NCBI GenBank assembly: GCA_017854795.1 | Contig: JAFMHB010000004.1 | Location: forward strand, 8,875-72,874 | DNA: 64,000 bases | Direction of reading: 5' to 3' | Source: Candidatus Nanopelagicales bacterium | GTDB taxonomy: Bacteria > Actinomycetota > Actinomycetes > S36-B12 | In this document: positions 34,806 through 42,852 of the stretch, one piece after another | Layout of the letters: the number at the start of each line of letters is the position of its first letter | Numbering within the stretch: the first letter of the stretch is position 1 | Program-made: the position numbers and the translations under genes | The notes under the pieces: generated by a model | What the model was told of the DNA's origin: nothing | Seen by the model: the letters and a program-made list of their open reading frames with translations, nothing else | Database searches by the model: none

Positions 34806-35711
34806 GTGTCGCGCTCAAGATATGAGAAAGACGCAGGGCTCGGCGCTCGCATGTTTGGGACGCTGTTCGGTCTCGGGTTGCTCTATGTGATCTTGGCGGC
34901 GGTCCTGATTGCCATTGGTATAAACGCCATTTTGGTGCTGGTGCTATCGGGTGCATTCCTTTTTGGTCAGTGGTGGTTCTCGGACACGCTCTCTATGAAA
35001 GCCATGCGTGCGGTGGAGGTAACGCACGAGCAAGCACCACAGGTTCACGCAATTGTGGACCGTATTTGTGCTCTGGCTGATATGAAGAAACCACGAGTAG
35101 GTATCTCAGACAGCCCTGTGCCTAATGCTTTTGCTACGGGTCGCAGCCCCAATCGCAGCGTTGTCGTGGTCACCACCGGGATTCTGAAGCAACTTGATGA
35201 AGAAGAACTCGAAGCAGTGATAGCCCATGAGTTGTCCCATGTTGCGCACCGTGATGTGACTGTAATGACGATTGCTTCCTTCACCTCTATTCTGGCCGGC
35301 TTCATCACGCGCAGTGCCATGTGGGGATCCATGATGCGCGATCGCAGGGATCAAAACGCAGCTGTTGTATTCATGGCAGTTATGGCGGTCAGTGCCATTG
35401 TGTACGCCATTTCATTTCTACTTATTCGTGCGCTATCGCGTTACCGTGAACTTGGGGCTGACAGGGGAGCAGCGCTACTCACCGGCAAGCCCAGTGCATT
35501 AGCCAGCGCGTTGGTCAAAATTAGCGGTGGCATGAACGTCATACCGGAAAAGGATCTTCGGTCCATGGAACCGGTTAGCGCGATTGCATTTGCCCCAGCA
35601 TTCAAAGGTGGAAAAGGATTAGGAATGGAAGCCATTTTTGCGACTCACCCTCCGCTGGAGAAGCGCTTGGAGCAACTCGCAAAAATCTCAGCCCAACTTG
35701 GTGAGCGCTAG
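34806..35711 (+). CDS. htpX: M48 zinc metalloprotease, HtpX-like
   Basis: This membrane-bound protease clears misfolded membrane proteins. The 301-residue protein has two N-terminal membrane segments, the zinc motif HELSHVAHRD, further membrane segments at about 150-205 and the third-ligand region RYRELGADRGAA. GTG 34806 was chosen because AAAGGAT lies upstream and upstream extension would overlap pspA. It is followed by pspAB 3 bp later. Confidence 0.9.
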   Translation: MSRSRYEKDAGLGARMFGTLFGLGLLYVILAAVLIAIGINAILVLVLSGAFLFGQWWFSDTLSMKAMRAVEVTHEQAPQVHAIVDRICALADMKKPRVGISDSPVPNAFATGRSPNRSVVVVTTGILKQLDEEELEAVIAHELSHVAHRDVTVMTIASFTSILAGFITRSAMWGSMMRDRRDQNAAVVFMAVMAVSAIVYAISFLLIRALSRYRELGADRGAALLTGKPSALASALVKISGGMNVIPEKDLRSMEPVSAIAFAPAFKGGKGLGMEAIFATHPPLEKRLEQLAKISAQLGER

Positions 35712-35714
35712 CCG

Positions 35715-36305
35715 GTGGGTTTCCTTGATGTGATTCGCGGGCGAAGGGAACCTGCGCGGCCAAATCTCGACGCGCTTTTTGCTTTGCCCTCAGCCGTGAT
35801 CACCCTCGATATCGACCTAGGTCTGACCCCAACGGGTACCGGGTCTGTGTGTTTTCGCGCCCCTGAGGGAAAAGCATTTGCTGATCTGGAAGCAGAAGTC
35901 CGAGAACTCCTTGATGCTGATGGCGGGCCTAAAGTCGAGGCGAGCGCAGATGAATTCGGATTCGACTGGTTCACGGTTCGCACGGATCCAGCGGATATTT
36001 CAACGGCGGTCACGGATATTCATGCGGTAAACACTTCACTCGTTCAGGCGGGATTCGGTCCACAATTGCTGTGTTCCCTTTTTCCGTTTACCGACAAGGA
36101 GGGAAATGTTGGTGCGCTGATCTATCTTTATAAACGCGGAACCTTTTATCCGTTCGTGCCAAAAGCCAAGACCCAAGACAAGTCACGAAACAATATCTTG
36201 GAACTTCAGATTCGGGACAAACTTGTCGGGGAACTTCCCATGGAACTTGACACCACCCGTTGGTTTGCGTTGTGGGATGCCCCAGGGATCCTTCACCAGC
36301 AATAA
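35715..36305 (+). CDS. pspAB: PspA-associated protein PspAB
   Basis: The 196-residue soluble protein begins GFLDVIRGRREPARPNLDALFALPSA and ends in RFALWDAPGIL-like WFALWDAPGI, the conserved terminal segment of the PspAB family. That family is encoded with pspA and htpX in actinobacteria. Molecular function is unknown; a part in the Psp membrane-stress response is inferred from context. It has a GTG start and is tightly coupled to htpX. Confidence 0.8.
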   Translation: MGFLDVIRGRREPARPNLDALFALPSAVITLDIDLGLTPTGTGSVCFRAPEGKAFADLEAEVRELLDADGGPKVEASADEFGFDWFTVRTDPADISTAVTDIHAVNTSLVQAGFGPQLLCSLFPFTDKEGNVGALIYLYKRGTFYPFVPKAKTQDKSRNNILELQIRDKLVGELPMELDTTRWFALWDAPGILHQQ

Positions 36306-36308
36306 GAA

Positions 36309-36354
36309 TCGGTATTAGCAACATTTTCCGGGTTGCTTTCAGCAATCATACCGA
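36309..36354 (+). promoter_or_regulatory. structured element with mutually exclusive hairpins after pspAB
   Basis: Outer arms TCGGTAT (36309-36315) and ATACCGA (36348-36354) enclose GTTGCT (36332-36337). GTTGCT can pair either with AGCAAC (36317-36322) or with AGCAAT (36341-36346). No U-run follows, so this is not an ordinary intrinsic terminator. It starts 3 bp after the pspAB stop. Confidence 0.5.
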
Positions 36355-36435
36355 GTGAAACCGTCATAACGGACTTTTAGGAAAAAAGGGACAACTTCGG
36401 CGATTCGCATTGCGCTCAGGGCGAAAAGGGGAACA

Positions 36436-36456
36436 ATTTGACCCGATCGGTCAAAT
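36436..36456. promoter_or_regulatory. 21-bp inverted repeat upstream of the rhodopsin gene
   Basis: Perfect 8-bp arms ATTTGACC / GGTCAAAT are separated by CGATC, about 80 bp before the rhodopsin start. The left arm also provides a TTGACC -35-like hexamer. It is a candidate operator for light, redox or energy-status control; the regulator is unknown. Confidence 0.55.
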
Positions 36457-36503
36457 GGCCCGTTCATTGATAGGTCAGAAATGGCGTTTCACATTTTAAA
36501 GGC

Positions 36504-36518
36504 CTGACAACGTGTCAG
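36504..36518 (+). promoter_or_regulatory. inverted repeat in the rhodopsin 5' leader
   Basis: The arms CTGACA / TGTCAG with an ACG loop end 7 nt before the AGAAGGAGG ribosome site. As RNA it forms a short hairpin that may stabilise the message; as DNA it could be a second operator. Confidence 0.45.
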
Positions 36519-36537
36519 CCAATAGAAGGAGGATCCT

Positions 36538-37383
36538 GTGCCTGGAGTTCTCGAACTCTCATTCGGACAATACCAAACGGTGTACAACAGTTTGTCGTTT
36601 GCACTTGCATCAATGCTTGCTACTTTCGTGTTTTTATTGGTCGTTATGCAGCGGGTACTTCCGCGATACCGACAGGCGCTCGCGGTCTCCGCGATCGTGT
36701 GTTTGATTGCGGCATACCACTACTGGAGGATTTTCAATTCCTTCACGGATGCATACGTCGCGGTAGGCGACGGAACACCTGCAATGGACGGCGTCGAGCA
36801 GTCCTATGTCCTCGTCAACGGCGAAGGCTTCAACGAGGGCTACCGCTACATTGACTGGTTGCTCACAGTTCCATTGTTGCTCTTTGAAGCAATTGCCGTA
36901 CTCGCCCTCGCACGCATGGTCCGTCGCAATCTCATGATGAAGCTGATCCCAGCTGCATTCCTGATGATCGCGCTCGGCTACCCAGGTGAGATCTCAACCG
37001 ACAACATGACCCGCGGTATCTGGGGTGCTTTGTCCTCGATCCCATTCCTGTACATCCTGTACGTACTCTGGGTCGAATTGGGCAAGTCGATGGTTACTCA
37101 GCCCGAGCAAGTCCGCAAGGACCTCAACGGACTGCGTTTGCTGCTCCTTGCAACGTGGGGTGTCTACCCAATCGCGTACCTGTTGCCACAGCTGGGAATC
37201 GACGGCGCAGATTCATTCGTCGGTCGCCAGGTTGGTTACTCGATCGCAGACGTTCTGGCCAAGTGTCTCTTCGGTTTGCTGATCTACAAGATCGCACGCG
37301 AGAAGAGCTTCGCAGACGACGATGCCTTCGCAGTACAAGAAATCAAGGAAGCACCATCTTCTGCAGGGAAGACCGCCTCCTAG
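36538..37383 (+). CDS. actinorhodopsin, light-driven proton pump (xanthorhodopsin-like clade)
   Basis: The 281-residue seven-helix protein pumps protons outward on light absorption by retinal. In helix C, RYIDWLLTVPLLLFE gives the proton-pump triad Asp106-Thr110-Glu117 (proteorhodopsin D97/T101/E108), with Arg103 before it. His61 (HYWR) matches the His that pairs with the counter-ion. Leu114, at the spectral-tuning position 105, predicts green absorption. Asp238 and Lys242 (Schiff-base retinal) lie in helix G. Gly163 in IWGALSS aligns with the fenestration glycine (xanthorhodopsin G156) that admits a carotenoid antenna. The GTG start follows AGAAGGAGG, and a strong terminator follows the gene. 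No retinal-synthesis gene is nearby. Confidence 0.96.
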   Translation: MPGVLELSFGQYQTVYNSLSFALASMLATFVFLLVVMQRVLPRYRQALAVSAIVCLIAAYHYWRIFNSFTDAYVAVGDGTPAMDGVEQSYVLVNGEGFNEGYRYIDWLLTVPLLLFEAIAVLALARMVRRNLMMKLIPAAFLMIALGYPGEISTDNMTRGIWGALSSIPFLYILYVLWVELGKSMVTQPEQVRKDLNGLRLLLLATWGVYPIAYLLPQLGIDGADSFVGRQVGYSIADVLAKCLFGLLIYKIAREKSFADDDAFAVQEIKEAPSSAGKTAS

Positions 37384-37402
37384 TTCCACCTAAATTCACC
37401 AC

Positions 37403-37442
37403 AATGTGGCCGCGAGAGGTTAATACTTCTCGCGGCCACATT
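37403..37442 (+). terminator. strong intrinsic terminator after the rhodopsin gene
   Basis: Perfect 15-bp arms (AATGTGGCCGCGAGA and its complement) with a 10-nt loop are followed by TTGTTT. It starts 20 bp after the stop codon and isolates rhodopsin transcription from the SOUL gene. Confidence 0.93.
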
Positions 37443-37470
37443 TTGTTTATTTCAGGCGTACCATTTATTT

Positions 37471-37968
37471 ATGACCGAAGAACAGCCGTACACGGTGCTG
37501 AAAAAAATAGGCAACCTTGAAATCCGGGATTATCCGGCAAGTGTTCATGCTCAAATAACTCTCACTGGCAGTGCGAACATGGTGGGCACCAAAGCTTTCG
37601 GCCCACTCGTTGGTTACATCTCGGCCAATAAGATCGCTATGACTTCACCGGTAATCCAAGAACGCAACGAAGACCGGTGGAACGTCTCCTTCGTCATGCC
37701 CGCAGGAATGAATGCGGAGGAGTTGCCGCACCCCAAAAATGGCGAACTCACGATTCGCGACGTACCTGCCCACTTGGCTGCGGCTGTGACTTGGTCGGGT
37801 AGTTGGAAGTACACCGAGGTTGAAAAACGCGGTGAGGAAATGGTTGAGCAATTAACTGGGCTGGGCTACCGGGTTAGTGGCGAGCCACGCTGGGCGCGTT
37901 ACGACCCACCGTGGAAGCCGTGGTTTTTGCGCCGCAATGAAGTGATAGTGCCGATCGAGCCCGCCTAA
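37471..37968 (+). CDS. SOUL family haem-binding protein
   Basis: The 165-residue protein has the SOUL/HBP pattern: YTVLKKIGNLEIRDYPAS, a central KIAMTSPVIQE and YDPPWKPWFLRRNEVIVPI at the end. SOUL proteins bind haem or tetrapyrroles; bacterial roles are unclear. No signal peptide is present. TACCAT ends 6 nt before the ATG (leaderless), so it is transcribed independently of the rhodopsin. It overlaps convergent nadA by 4 bp (CTAA). Confidence 0.88.
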   Translation: MTEEQPYTVLKKIGNLEIRDYPASVHAQITLTGSANMVGTKAFGPLVGYISANKIAMTSPVIQERNEDRWNVSFVMPAGMNAEELPHPKNGELTIRDVPAHLAAAVTWSGSWKYTEVEKRGEEMVEQLTGLGYRVSGEPRWARYDPPWKPWFLRRNEVIVPIEPA

Positions 37969-39155
37969 TCAATAACAGGTGCAGACCCAGGCAAAGCCAG
38001 CATGCGATCCAGTGCGATTTTCGCCCAATGCGCGGTATCGGGATCAACACTTATTTGGTTGACTACGTTTCCGCTGGCGAGTAGTTCAAGGGAATACACC
38101 AGGTGAGGAAGGTCTATTCGGTTCATGGTGGAACAGAAGCACACGGTCTTGTCAAGATAGGTGATCGGCTTGTCCGGGTGGGCCAAGGCGAGTCGCTTCA
38201 CTAGGTTCAATTCGGTTCCAATTGCCCACGCAGATCCGGCAGGGGCGTTTTCAATTGCAGTGATGATCTTTTCGGTGGAGCCAACCTGGTCTGCCTTCTC
38301 CACAACCTCGTAGGTGCACTCTGGGTGCACGATAACCGTGATGCCGGGTACTTCAGAGCGAACCCGGTCAACACATTCAGGGGTGAAGCGGCCATGCACG
38401 CTGCAGTGGCCTTTCCACAAAATCATTTTTGCATTACTTAGTTCCTCAACGGTAAGTCCTCCATTGGGTTTTCTGGGATTGAACACAACGCAGTCATCAA
38501 GGCTTAACCCCAAATCGCGAACAGCGGTGTTTCGACCGAGATGTTGATCTGGCATAAAGAGGACTTTTTCGCCCCGTTCGAATGCCCATTCAAGGCTGCG
38601 CTTGGCATTACTTGATGTGCAGATGGATCCTCCGTGCTTACCCGTGAATGCTTTGATCGCAGCCGTTGAGTTCATGTAGGTAATGGGAATTGTGACTGCC
38701 GCAACACCGGCCGCTTCGAGGTCGGCCCAGCACTGCTCTACCTGGCTGATCTCAGCCATGTCTGCCATCGAACAACCAGCTGCAAGGTCAGGAAGGATTA
38801 CTTTCTGGTTGTCGGCGGTCAGAATGTCGGCGCTTTCAGCCATGAAGTGGACACCACAAAAAACAATGAATTCGGCATTGGGCATATCGGCCGCTTTTTG
38901 AGCGAGCTTGAATGAATCACCGGTGACATCGGCGAATTGAATTACCTCGTCACGCTGGTAGTGATGACCAAGAATAAATACTCGCTCACCCAAAGCGTCC
39001 TTTGCGGCCCGTGCTCGGGCTACCAGATCGGGATCCGAGGCCGGAGGAAGGTCACCCGGACATTCAACGCCACGTTCACTGTCTGGATCAGCAGAGTGAC
39101 CCAACAGAAGTAGGGCAAGGGGGCTGGGGGCGGGATCAACAAAGGCTTGAGCCAT
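37965..39155 (-). CDS. nadA: quinolinate synthase A
   Basis: NadA condenses iminoaspartate with dihydroxyacetone phosphate to quinolinate, using a [4Fe-4S] cluster. The 396-residue protein shows ILGHHYQRDEVIQFAD, VFCGVHFMAESADIL (first cluster Cys region), GGSICTSSNAKRSLEWA, HPECTYEVV (second Cys) and KTVCFCSTMNRI (third). The protein is intact. nadB and nadC, usually clustered with nadA, are not adjacent, while a cysteine-desulfurase-like gene and a HesB gene that could serve its cluster lie within 4 kb. Confidence 0.95.
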   Translation of the reverse strand: MAQAFVDPAPSPLALLLLGHSADPDSERGVECPGDLPPASDPDLVARARAAKDALGERVFILGHHYQRDEVIQFADVTGDSFKLAQKAADMPNAEFIVFCGVHFMAESADILTADNQKVILPDLAAGCSMADMAEISQVEQCWADLEAAGVAAVTIPITYMNSTAAIKAFTGKHGGSICTSSNAKRSLEWAFERGEKVLFMPDQHLGRNTAVRDLGLSLDDCVVFNPRKPNGGLTVEELSNAKMILWKGHCSVHGRFTPECVDRVRSEVPGITVIVHPECTYEVVEKADQVGSTEKIITAIENAPAGSAWAIGTELNLVKRLALAHPDKPITYLDKTVCFCSTMNRIDLPHLVYSLELLASGNVVNQISVDPDTAHWAKIALDRMLALPGSAPVID

Positions 39156-39330
39156 TTGATAATTGTCCCTCAGTCATCGTTTCTTGCCACACGGGGTTGT
39201 GCTCAGAGTGAAATGAGCGATTTACCCGGTCTACTGTGGGTGGCATCTAGCGCAAAGAGCGCTCGTGCCTTACCCTGTAGGTAGCCAGTCGCGTTATCAT
39301 CGCAAATACACCGTGAAAGAGGTTTGAATC

Positions 39331-39690
39331 ATGTCTACTGAAACTGCAGTTGAAACCCCCGTTACCGACGGCATCCAACTCAGCGGTCCAGCCGCAGACA
39401 AGGTCAAGATCCTCCTTGAGTCTGAAGGCCGCGACGACCTCGCCCTTCGCATTGCAGTGCAGCCGGGCGGTTGCTCAGGGCTTCGCTACCAGCTTTTCTT
39501 CGACGACCGCAACCTCGATGGCGACGTCGTCAAAGAATTCGGGGCGGTAAACGTGGTCACGGATCGTATGAGTGCTCCCTATCTCAGCGGCGCAACCATT
39601 GATTTCGTTGACACGATTGAGAAGCAGGGCTTCACAATCGACAACCCCAACGCGACAGGTTCATGTGCGTGTGGAGATTCCTTTAACTAA
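39331..39690 (+). CDS. erpA: HesB/IscA-type iron-sulfur cluster insertion protein
   Basis: The A-type carrier (119 residues) hands [Fe-S] clusters to apo-proteins. The three ligand cysteines are in QPGGCSGLRYQLFF and the C-terminal GSCACGDSF. GAAAGAGG precedes the ATG. Actinobacteria keep this gene near ctaC/qcr; NadA, LipA and the Rieske protein encoded in this window are all possible clients. The symbol is given by family likeness and could equally be iscA or sufA. Confidence 0.88.
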   Translation: MSTETAVETPVTDGIQLSGPAADKVKILLESEGRDDLALRIAVQPGGCSGLRYQLFFDDRNLDGDVVKEFGAVNVVTDRMSAPYLSGATIDFVDTIEKQGFTIDNPNATGSCACGDSFN

Positions 39691-39739
39691 TATGCAGGCT
39701 TCTGGGCACATCGACTAAAGACTCGGTAGGCTCTGGCAA

Positions 39740-40726
39740 GTGGCTATCCTCATTACCGGTTCTATCGCAACCGATCATTTAATGACCTTTCCCGGCAATT
39801 TTGTTGACTCGCTGGTTGCCGAAAAACTCGACAAAGTGTCATTGTCATTCCTCGTGGACGAATTAGAGATTCGGCGTGGGGGTGTCGCCCCCAACATTGC
39901 TTTCGGCGTGGGGTGCTTAGGGCTCAGACCAGTTCTCGTAGGTGCGGTAGGTCCTGACTTCGCGGACTACGAAAGCTGGCTTAATCGCCACGGTGTAGAT
40001 ACAAGCGGTGTCCATGTTTCGGAAACGGCACACACCGCGCGATTTGTTTGCACAACCGATGCCGAGCAAAACCAAATTGCAACTTTCTATGCAGGTGCGA
40101 TGAGTGAAGCCCGCAACATTGAACTTAAGCCAATCGTAGATGCTGTGGGCAGCGCTGACATTGTTTTGATCGGCGCTAATGACCCTCTGGCCATGCAGCG
40201 CCACACTGACGAGTGTCGCTTTCGCGGTTACCCCTTTGCAGCTGACCCATCACAGCAACTTGCCCGAATGAGTGGCGAGGAAGTTAAGCCACTGATTGAA
40301 GGCGCCGAGTACCTATTCACAAACGAATACGAGTCTGCGCTGATTGAACAAAAAACCGGTTGGAAAGCGGCAGACATTGCCGACCTTGTGCAGGTTCGGG
40401 TAACCACCCTTGGACCCAAGGGTGCACGCATTGAACGTCGCGGTGAAGCACCAGTTCACGTCGCGATCGCCGAAGAAGAACGTAAGGCAGATCCAACAGG
40501 TGTTGGCGACGCATTCCGTGCAGGCTTCCTCACAGGACAGGCCTGGGGTTTATCGGATGAACGGTCAGCACAGGTCGGTTCACTGTTAGCCACTTACGTA
40601 ATCGAAACTGTAGGTACGCAGGAATACGAATTGGCGCAAAAACATTTCTTGCAGCGTATGGCGGCTACTTACGGAGACGACGCTGCAGCCGAAGTTGAAG
40701 CATTTATTTCCTGCATCCGCCCGTAA
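39740..40726 (+). CDS. PfkB-family carbohydrate kinase, probable adenosine kinase
   Basis: The 328-residue ribokinase-fold kinase has RRGGVAPNIAFGVGCLG for substrate binding near 45-60, TTLGPKGARI and the catalytic/anion-hole motif DPTGVGDAFRAGF near 250 (catalytic Asp in GVGD). Synteny with M. tuberculosis adoK (Rv2202c) beside hesB/ctaC supports adenosine kinase. The GTG start has TAGGCT ending 7 nt upstream (leaderless). Confidence 0.85.
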   Translation: MAILITGSIATDHLMTFPGNFVDSLVAEKLDKVSLSFLVDELEIRRGGVAPNIAFGVGCLGLRPVLVGAVGPDFADYESWLNRHGVDTSGVHVSETAHTARFVCTTDAEQNQIATFYAGAMSEARNIELKPIVDAVGSADIVLIGANDPLAMQRHTDECRFRGYPFAADPSQQLARMSGEEVKPLIEGAEYLFTNEYESALIEQKTGWKAADIADLVQVRVTTLGPKGARIERRGEAPVHVAIAEEERKADPTGVGDAFRAGFLTGQAWGLSDERSAQVGSLLATYVIETVGTQEYELAQKHFLQRMAATYGDDAAAEVEAFISCIRP

Positions 40727-40774
40727 TTCACTCGGTATTGATTTAGTTGCTTCAGCTGAAAAAGGTTGTGCATC

Positions 40775-41467
40775 ATGCAGGAAATTTCAACCGGTAGCGG
40801 ACAAATCCCGCCGAGTCCATGGTCGTTGGCTGATCCGCGCGCGGCGCAACCAGGTTCTGATCTGGTGTGCATTGGCGCGGAACTAGACCCCGTAACCGTA
40901 TTGCACGCTTACGCAATGGGTCTATTCCCAATGCACGTTGAGATGGACGCCGGTGAGCAAGAACTTGGTTGGTGGTCACCGGATCCGCGGGGGATACTGC
41001 GACTGGACCAAGTAATAGTGTCGAGGTCGCTTCGCAAGTCGATCCGCAAACTAGCGGTCACATTTGATCAAGATTTTGAACAGGTGATGCGAGCATGTTG
41101 GCGCGTTGGTGGTGACGGTAATTGGATCACCGATGAATTCATCGAGACGTATACGTATTTGCATGAACGCGGCTTCGCCCACTCGGTTGAAGTGTGGAAC
41201 TCGGGTGGGGATTTGGTCGGTGGACTTTATGGAATCGAGCTGGGTGGTCTGTTCGCGGGTGAATCCATGTTTCATCGCGAACGGGATGCGTCAAAAGTTG
41301 CCTTCGTCTCGCTGGTGGAAAAACTTAGAGGATGCCCGGGCGCCCGGATTTTTGATGTTCAATGGCAAACCGAGCACCTAGAGTCACTGGGAGTCACGCA
41401 AATCAGCAGAAATAAATACCTAGAAGAGTTGGCGTCAGTCGTGCATACGCGACCGTGCTTTGGTTAA
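40775..41467 (+). CDS. aat: leucyl/phenylalanyl-tRNA-protein transferase
   Basis: Aat adds Leu/Phe to proteins with N-terminal Lys/Arg, marking them for ClpS/ClpAP-type degradation. The 230-residue protein has AYAMGLFPMHV, GWWSPDPRGIL, ITDEFIETYTYLHERGFAHSVEVW and GGLYGIELGGLFAGESMFHRERDASKVAFV, all signature segments. ATG 40775 was chosen: AAAAAGG lies 9 nt upstream, while TTG 40766 would touch it. Neither clpS nor clpA is in the window. Confidence 0.94.
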   Translation: MQEISTGSGQIPPSPWSLADPRAAQPGSDLVCIGAELDPVTVLHAYAMGLFPMHVEMDAGEQELGWWSPDPRGILRLDQVIVSRSLRKSIRKLAVTFDQDFEQVMRACWRVGGDGNWITDEFIETYTYLHERGFAHSVEVWNSGGDLVGGLYGIELGGLFAGESMFHRERDASKVAFVSLVEKLRGCPGARIFDVQWQTEHLESLGVTQISRNKYLEELASVVHTRPCFG

Positions 41468-41503
41468 GCGTGTTGAATAAGCGCATGGAAACTGCAAGTG
41501 TGT

Positions 41504-42637
41504 TTAGGCAGTAACGACCGCAAGCGCCTCCGGTAATTGTGCAAGAAATAAATCGATGGTGGCGTCACTGCAGTCAGGTGGCAGTGAAATACGAATACTT
41601 GAATCATTGGGCATCCCCATTGCTTCAAGTACGTGTGAAGGCATTCGTGTATCTGCGGTACACGCAGAACCACTAGCGACTTGAATTCCCCGTTTATCCA
41701 GCTCGGTGACGAGTGCTCCACCAGCAGCTCCTTCAATGCAGAAAGTCAGAACGTGTGGCAGGCGGGCCGTTGGATCACCGGCGCAGGTCAGGTTCATCGA
41801 TAACAATTCCGAGCGCACCCGATCAATCATTGCCCGATTCGATTCGGCTTGTATTTGCCACGATGGCGCGGCTTCTTCTAAGGCAACCGCTGCGGCAACC
41901 GCTGCGGGAATATCAGGAAAGCCACCGATCCAACCACGGTCGGGCGCTTCCTCAGGTCTCCAGCGAAGCTGTGGACTTGTCACCACGATTGCAACTCCAG
42001 GGGGACCGCCCCAATCTTTGGCCGGGGCAACGAGGACATCGAAGTCAGTAGGAAGTTGGTCGTGGGTAATTACCGCGGTGGCATCAGCAACCAAAGGGAC
42101 ACCGGCCGTGCGGCAAGCGGTGAGGGCCTCGGCAAATGGCTGACGGGTGCCCACTTCTGCATTTGCAACCTGAACACAGGCCATGGCAGCGCCGAGGGAG
42201 AGCTGGGATTGCAGGTGGGTGAGGTCAATAGCCCCCGTAATAGCCCCCATATTCGCAGCACGGTCCAGGGCTAGTGGGACGACTTTGGCTCCAGGTAATG
42301 AGTTGGCAGCACCCAAAACCGCCATTGACTCAACGCTCCCCACCAGAATTCGTGGTGATATGCCCGATCGGACGGCAAAAATCCCACTTATCGTGGCCCG
42401 GAGGGCATCAGGCCCTGAACCTGCGAAAAAGACATTTGCTGGGGAGACCCCTAAAAAGTTAGCGATACTCGCGCGGGCTGAATCAAGGAGCAATCCCGAT
42501 GCCCGGCCAGCATGGTGCATCCGGGCTGGGTCAGACCATGCTTGGGTGGCCGCCGATTGCCAAGCGGCCAGAGTCGCAGAGCTGAGGGGAACTCCGGCAA
42601 TTGCGTCTAAATACCCGGGTGCTCGCTCCGCCTTCAT
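41504..42637 (-). CDS. cysteine desulfurase-like aminotransferase class V (NifS/IscS-like)
   Basis: The 377-residue PLP enzyme has the Schiff-base lysine in LVAPAKDWGGPPGVAIV (family consensus SxHKxxGPxG, so the His before Lys is Ala here) and a NifS-type active-site loop ASGSACTADTRMPSHVLEAMG with the sulfur-carrying Cys. The N-terminus is shorter and unusual (no YLDNAATT; YLDAIAGVPLS instead). It may mobilise sulfur for NadA/HesB clusters or be a divergent desulfurase with another substrate. TAATCT ends 6 nt before the ATG, overlapping an AAGGA. Confidence 0.78.
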   Translation of the reverse strand: MKAERAPGYLDAIAGVPLSSATLAAWQSAATQAWSDPARMHHAGRASGLLLDSARASIANFLGVSPANVFFAGSGPDALRATISGIFAVRSGISPRILVGSVESMAVLGAANSLPGAKVVPLALDRAANMGAITGAIDLTHLQSQLSLGAAMACVQVANAEVGTRQPFAEALTACRTAGVPLVADATAVITHDQLPTDFDVLVAPAKDWGGPPGVAIVVTSPQLRWRPEEAPDRGWIGGFPDIPAAVAAAVALEEAAPSWQIQAESNRAMIDRVRSELLSMNLTCAGDPTARLPHVLTFCIEGAAGGALVTELDKRGIQVASGSACTADTRMPSHVLEAMGMPNDSSIRISLPPDCSDATIDLFLAQLPEALAVVTA

Positions 42638-42852
42638 TTCCTTAGATTAGTCAGGAATGGTCAAGGTCACCGAATGTGACCTGAACGACTCTTGCCGACC
42701 CTGATCCTGGAGAGAATTGCCAGGGTGAGTGCGCTAGTCTCCCTCATAGGAAAACAGGTAAATGTTTGGCAAATCTGTTAGCCCACATCAACAGCACTTT
42801 AGGGTGAATTTCGCGGGTGACCGTGGAAAATGCGAAGGGTACATTTGTTGCT

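Noticed and set aside
39240..39262. AGCGC-AAAGA-GCGCT inverted repeat upstream of the HesB gene
   Set aside because: Only 5-bp arms and no T-run; likely to occur by chance.
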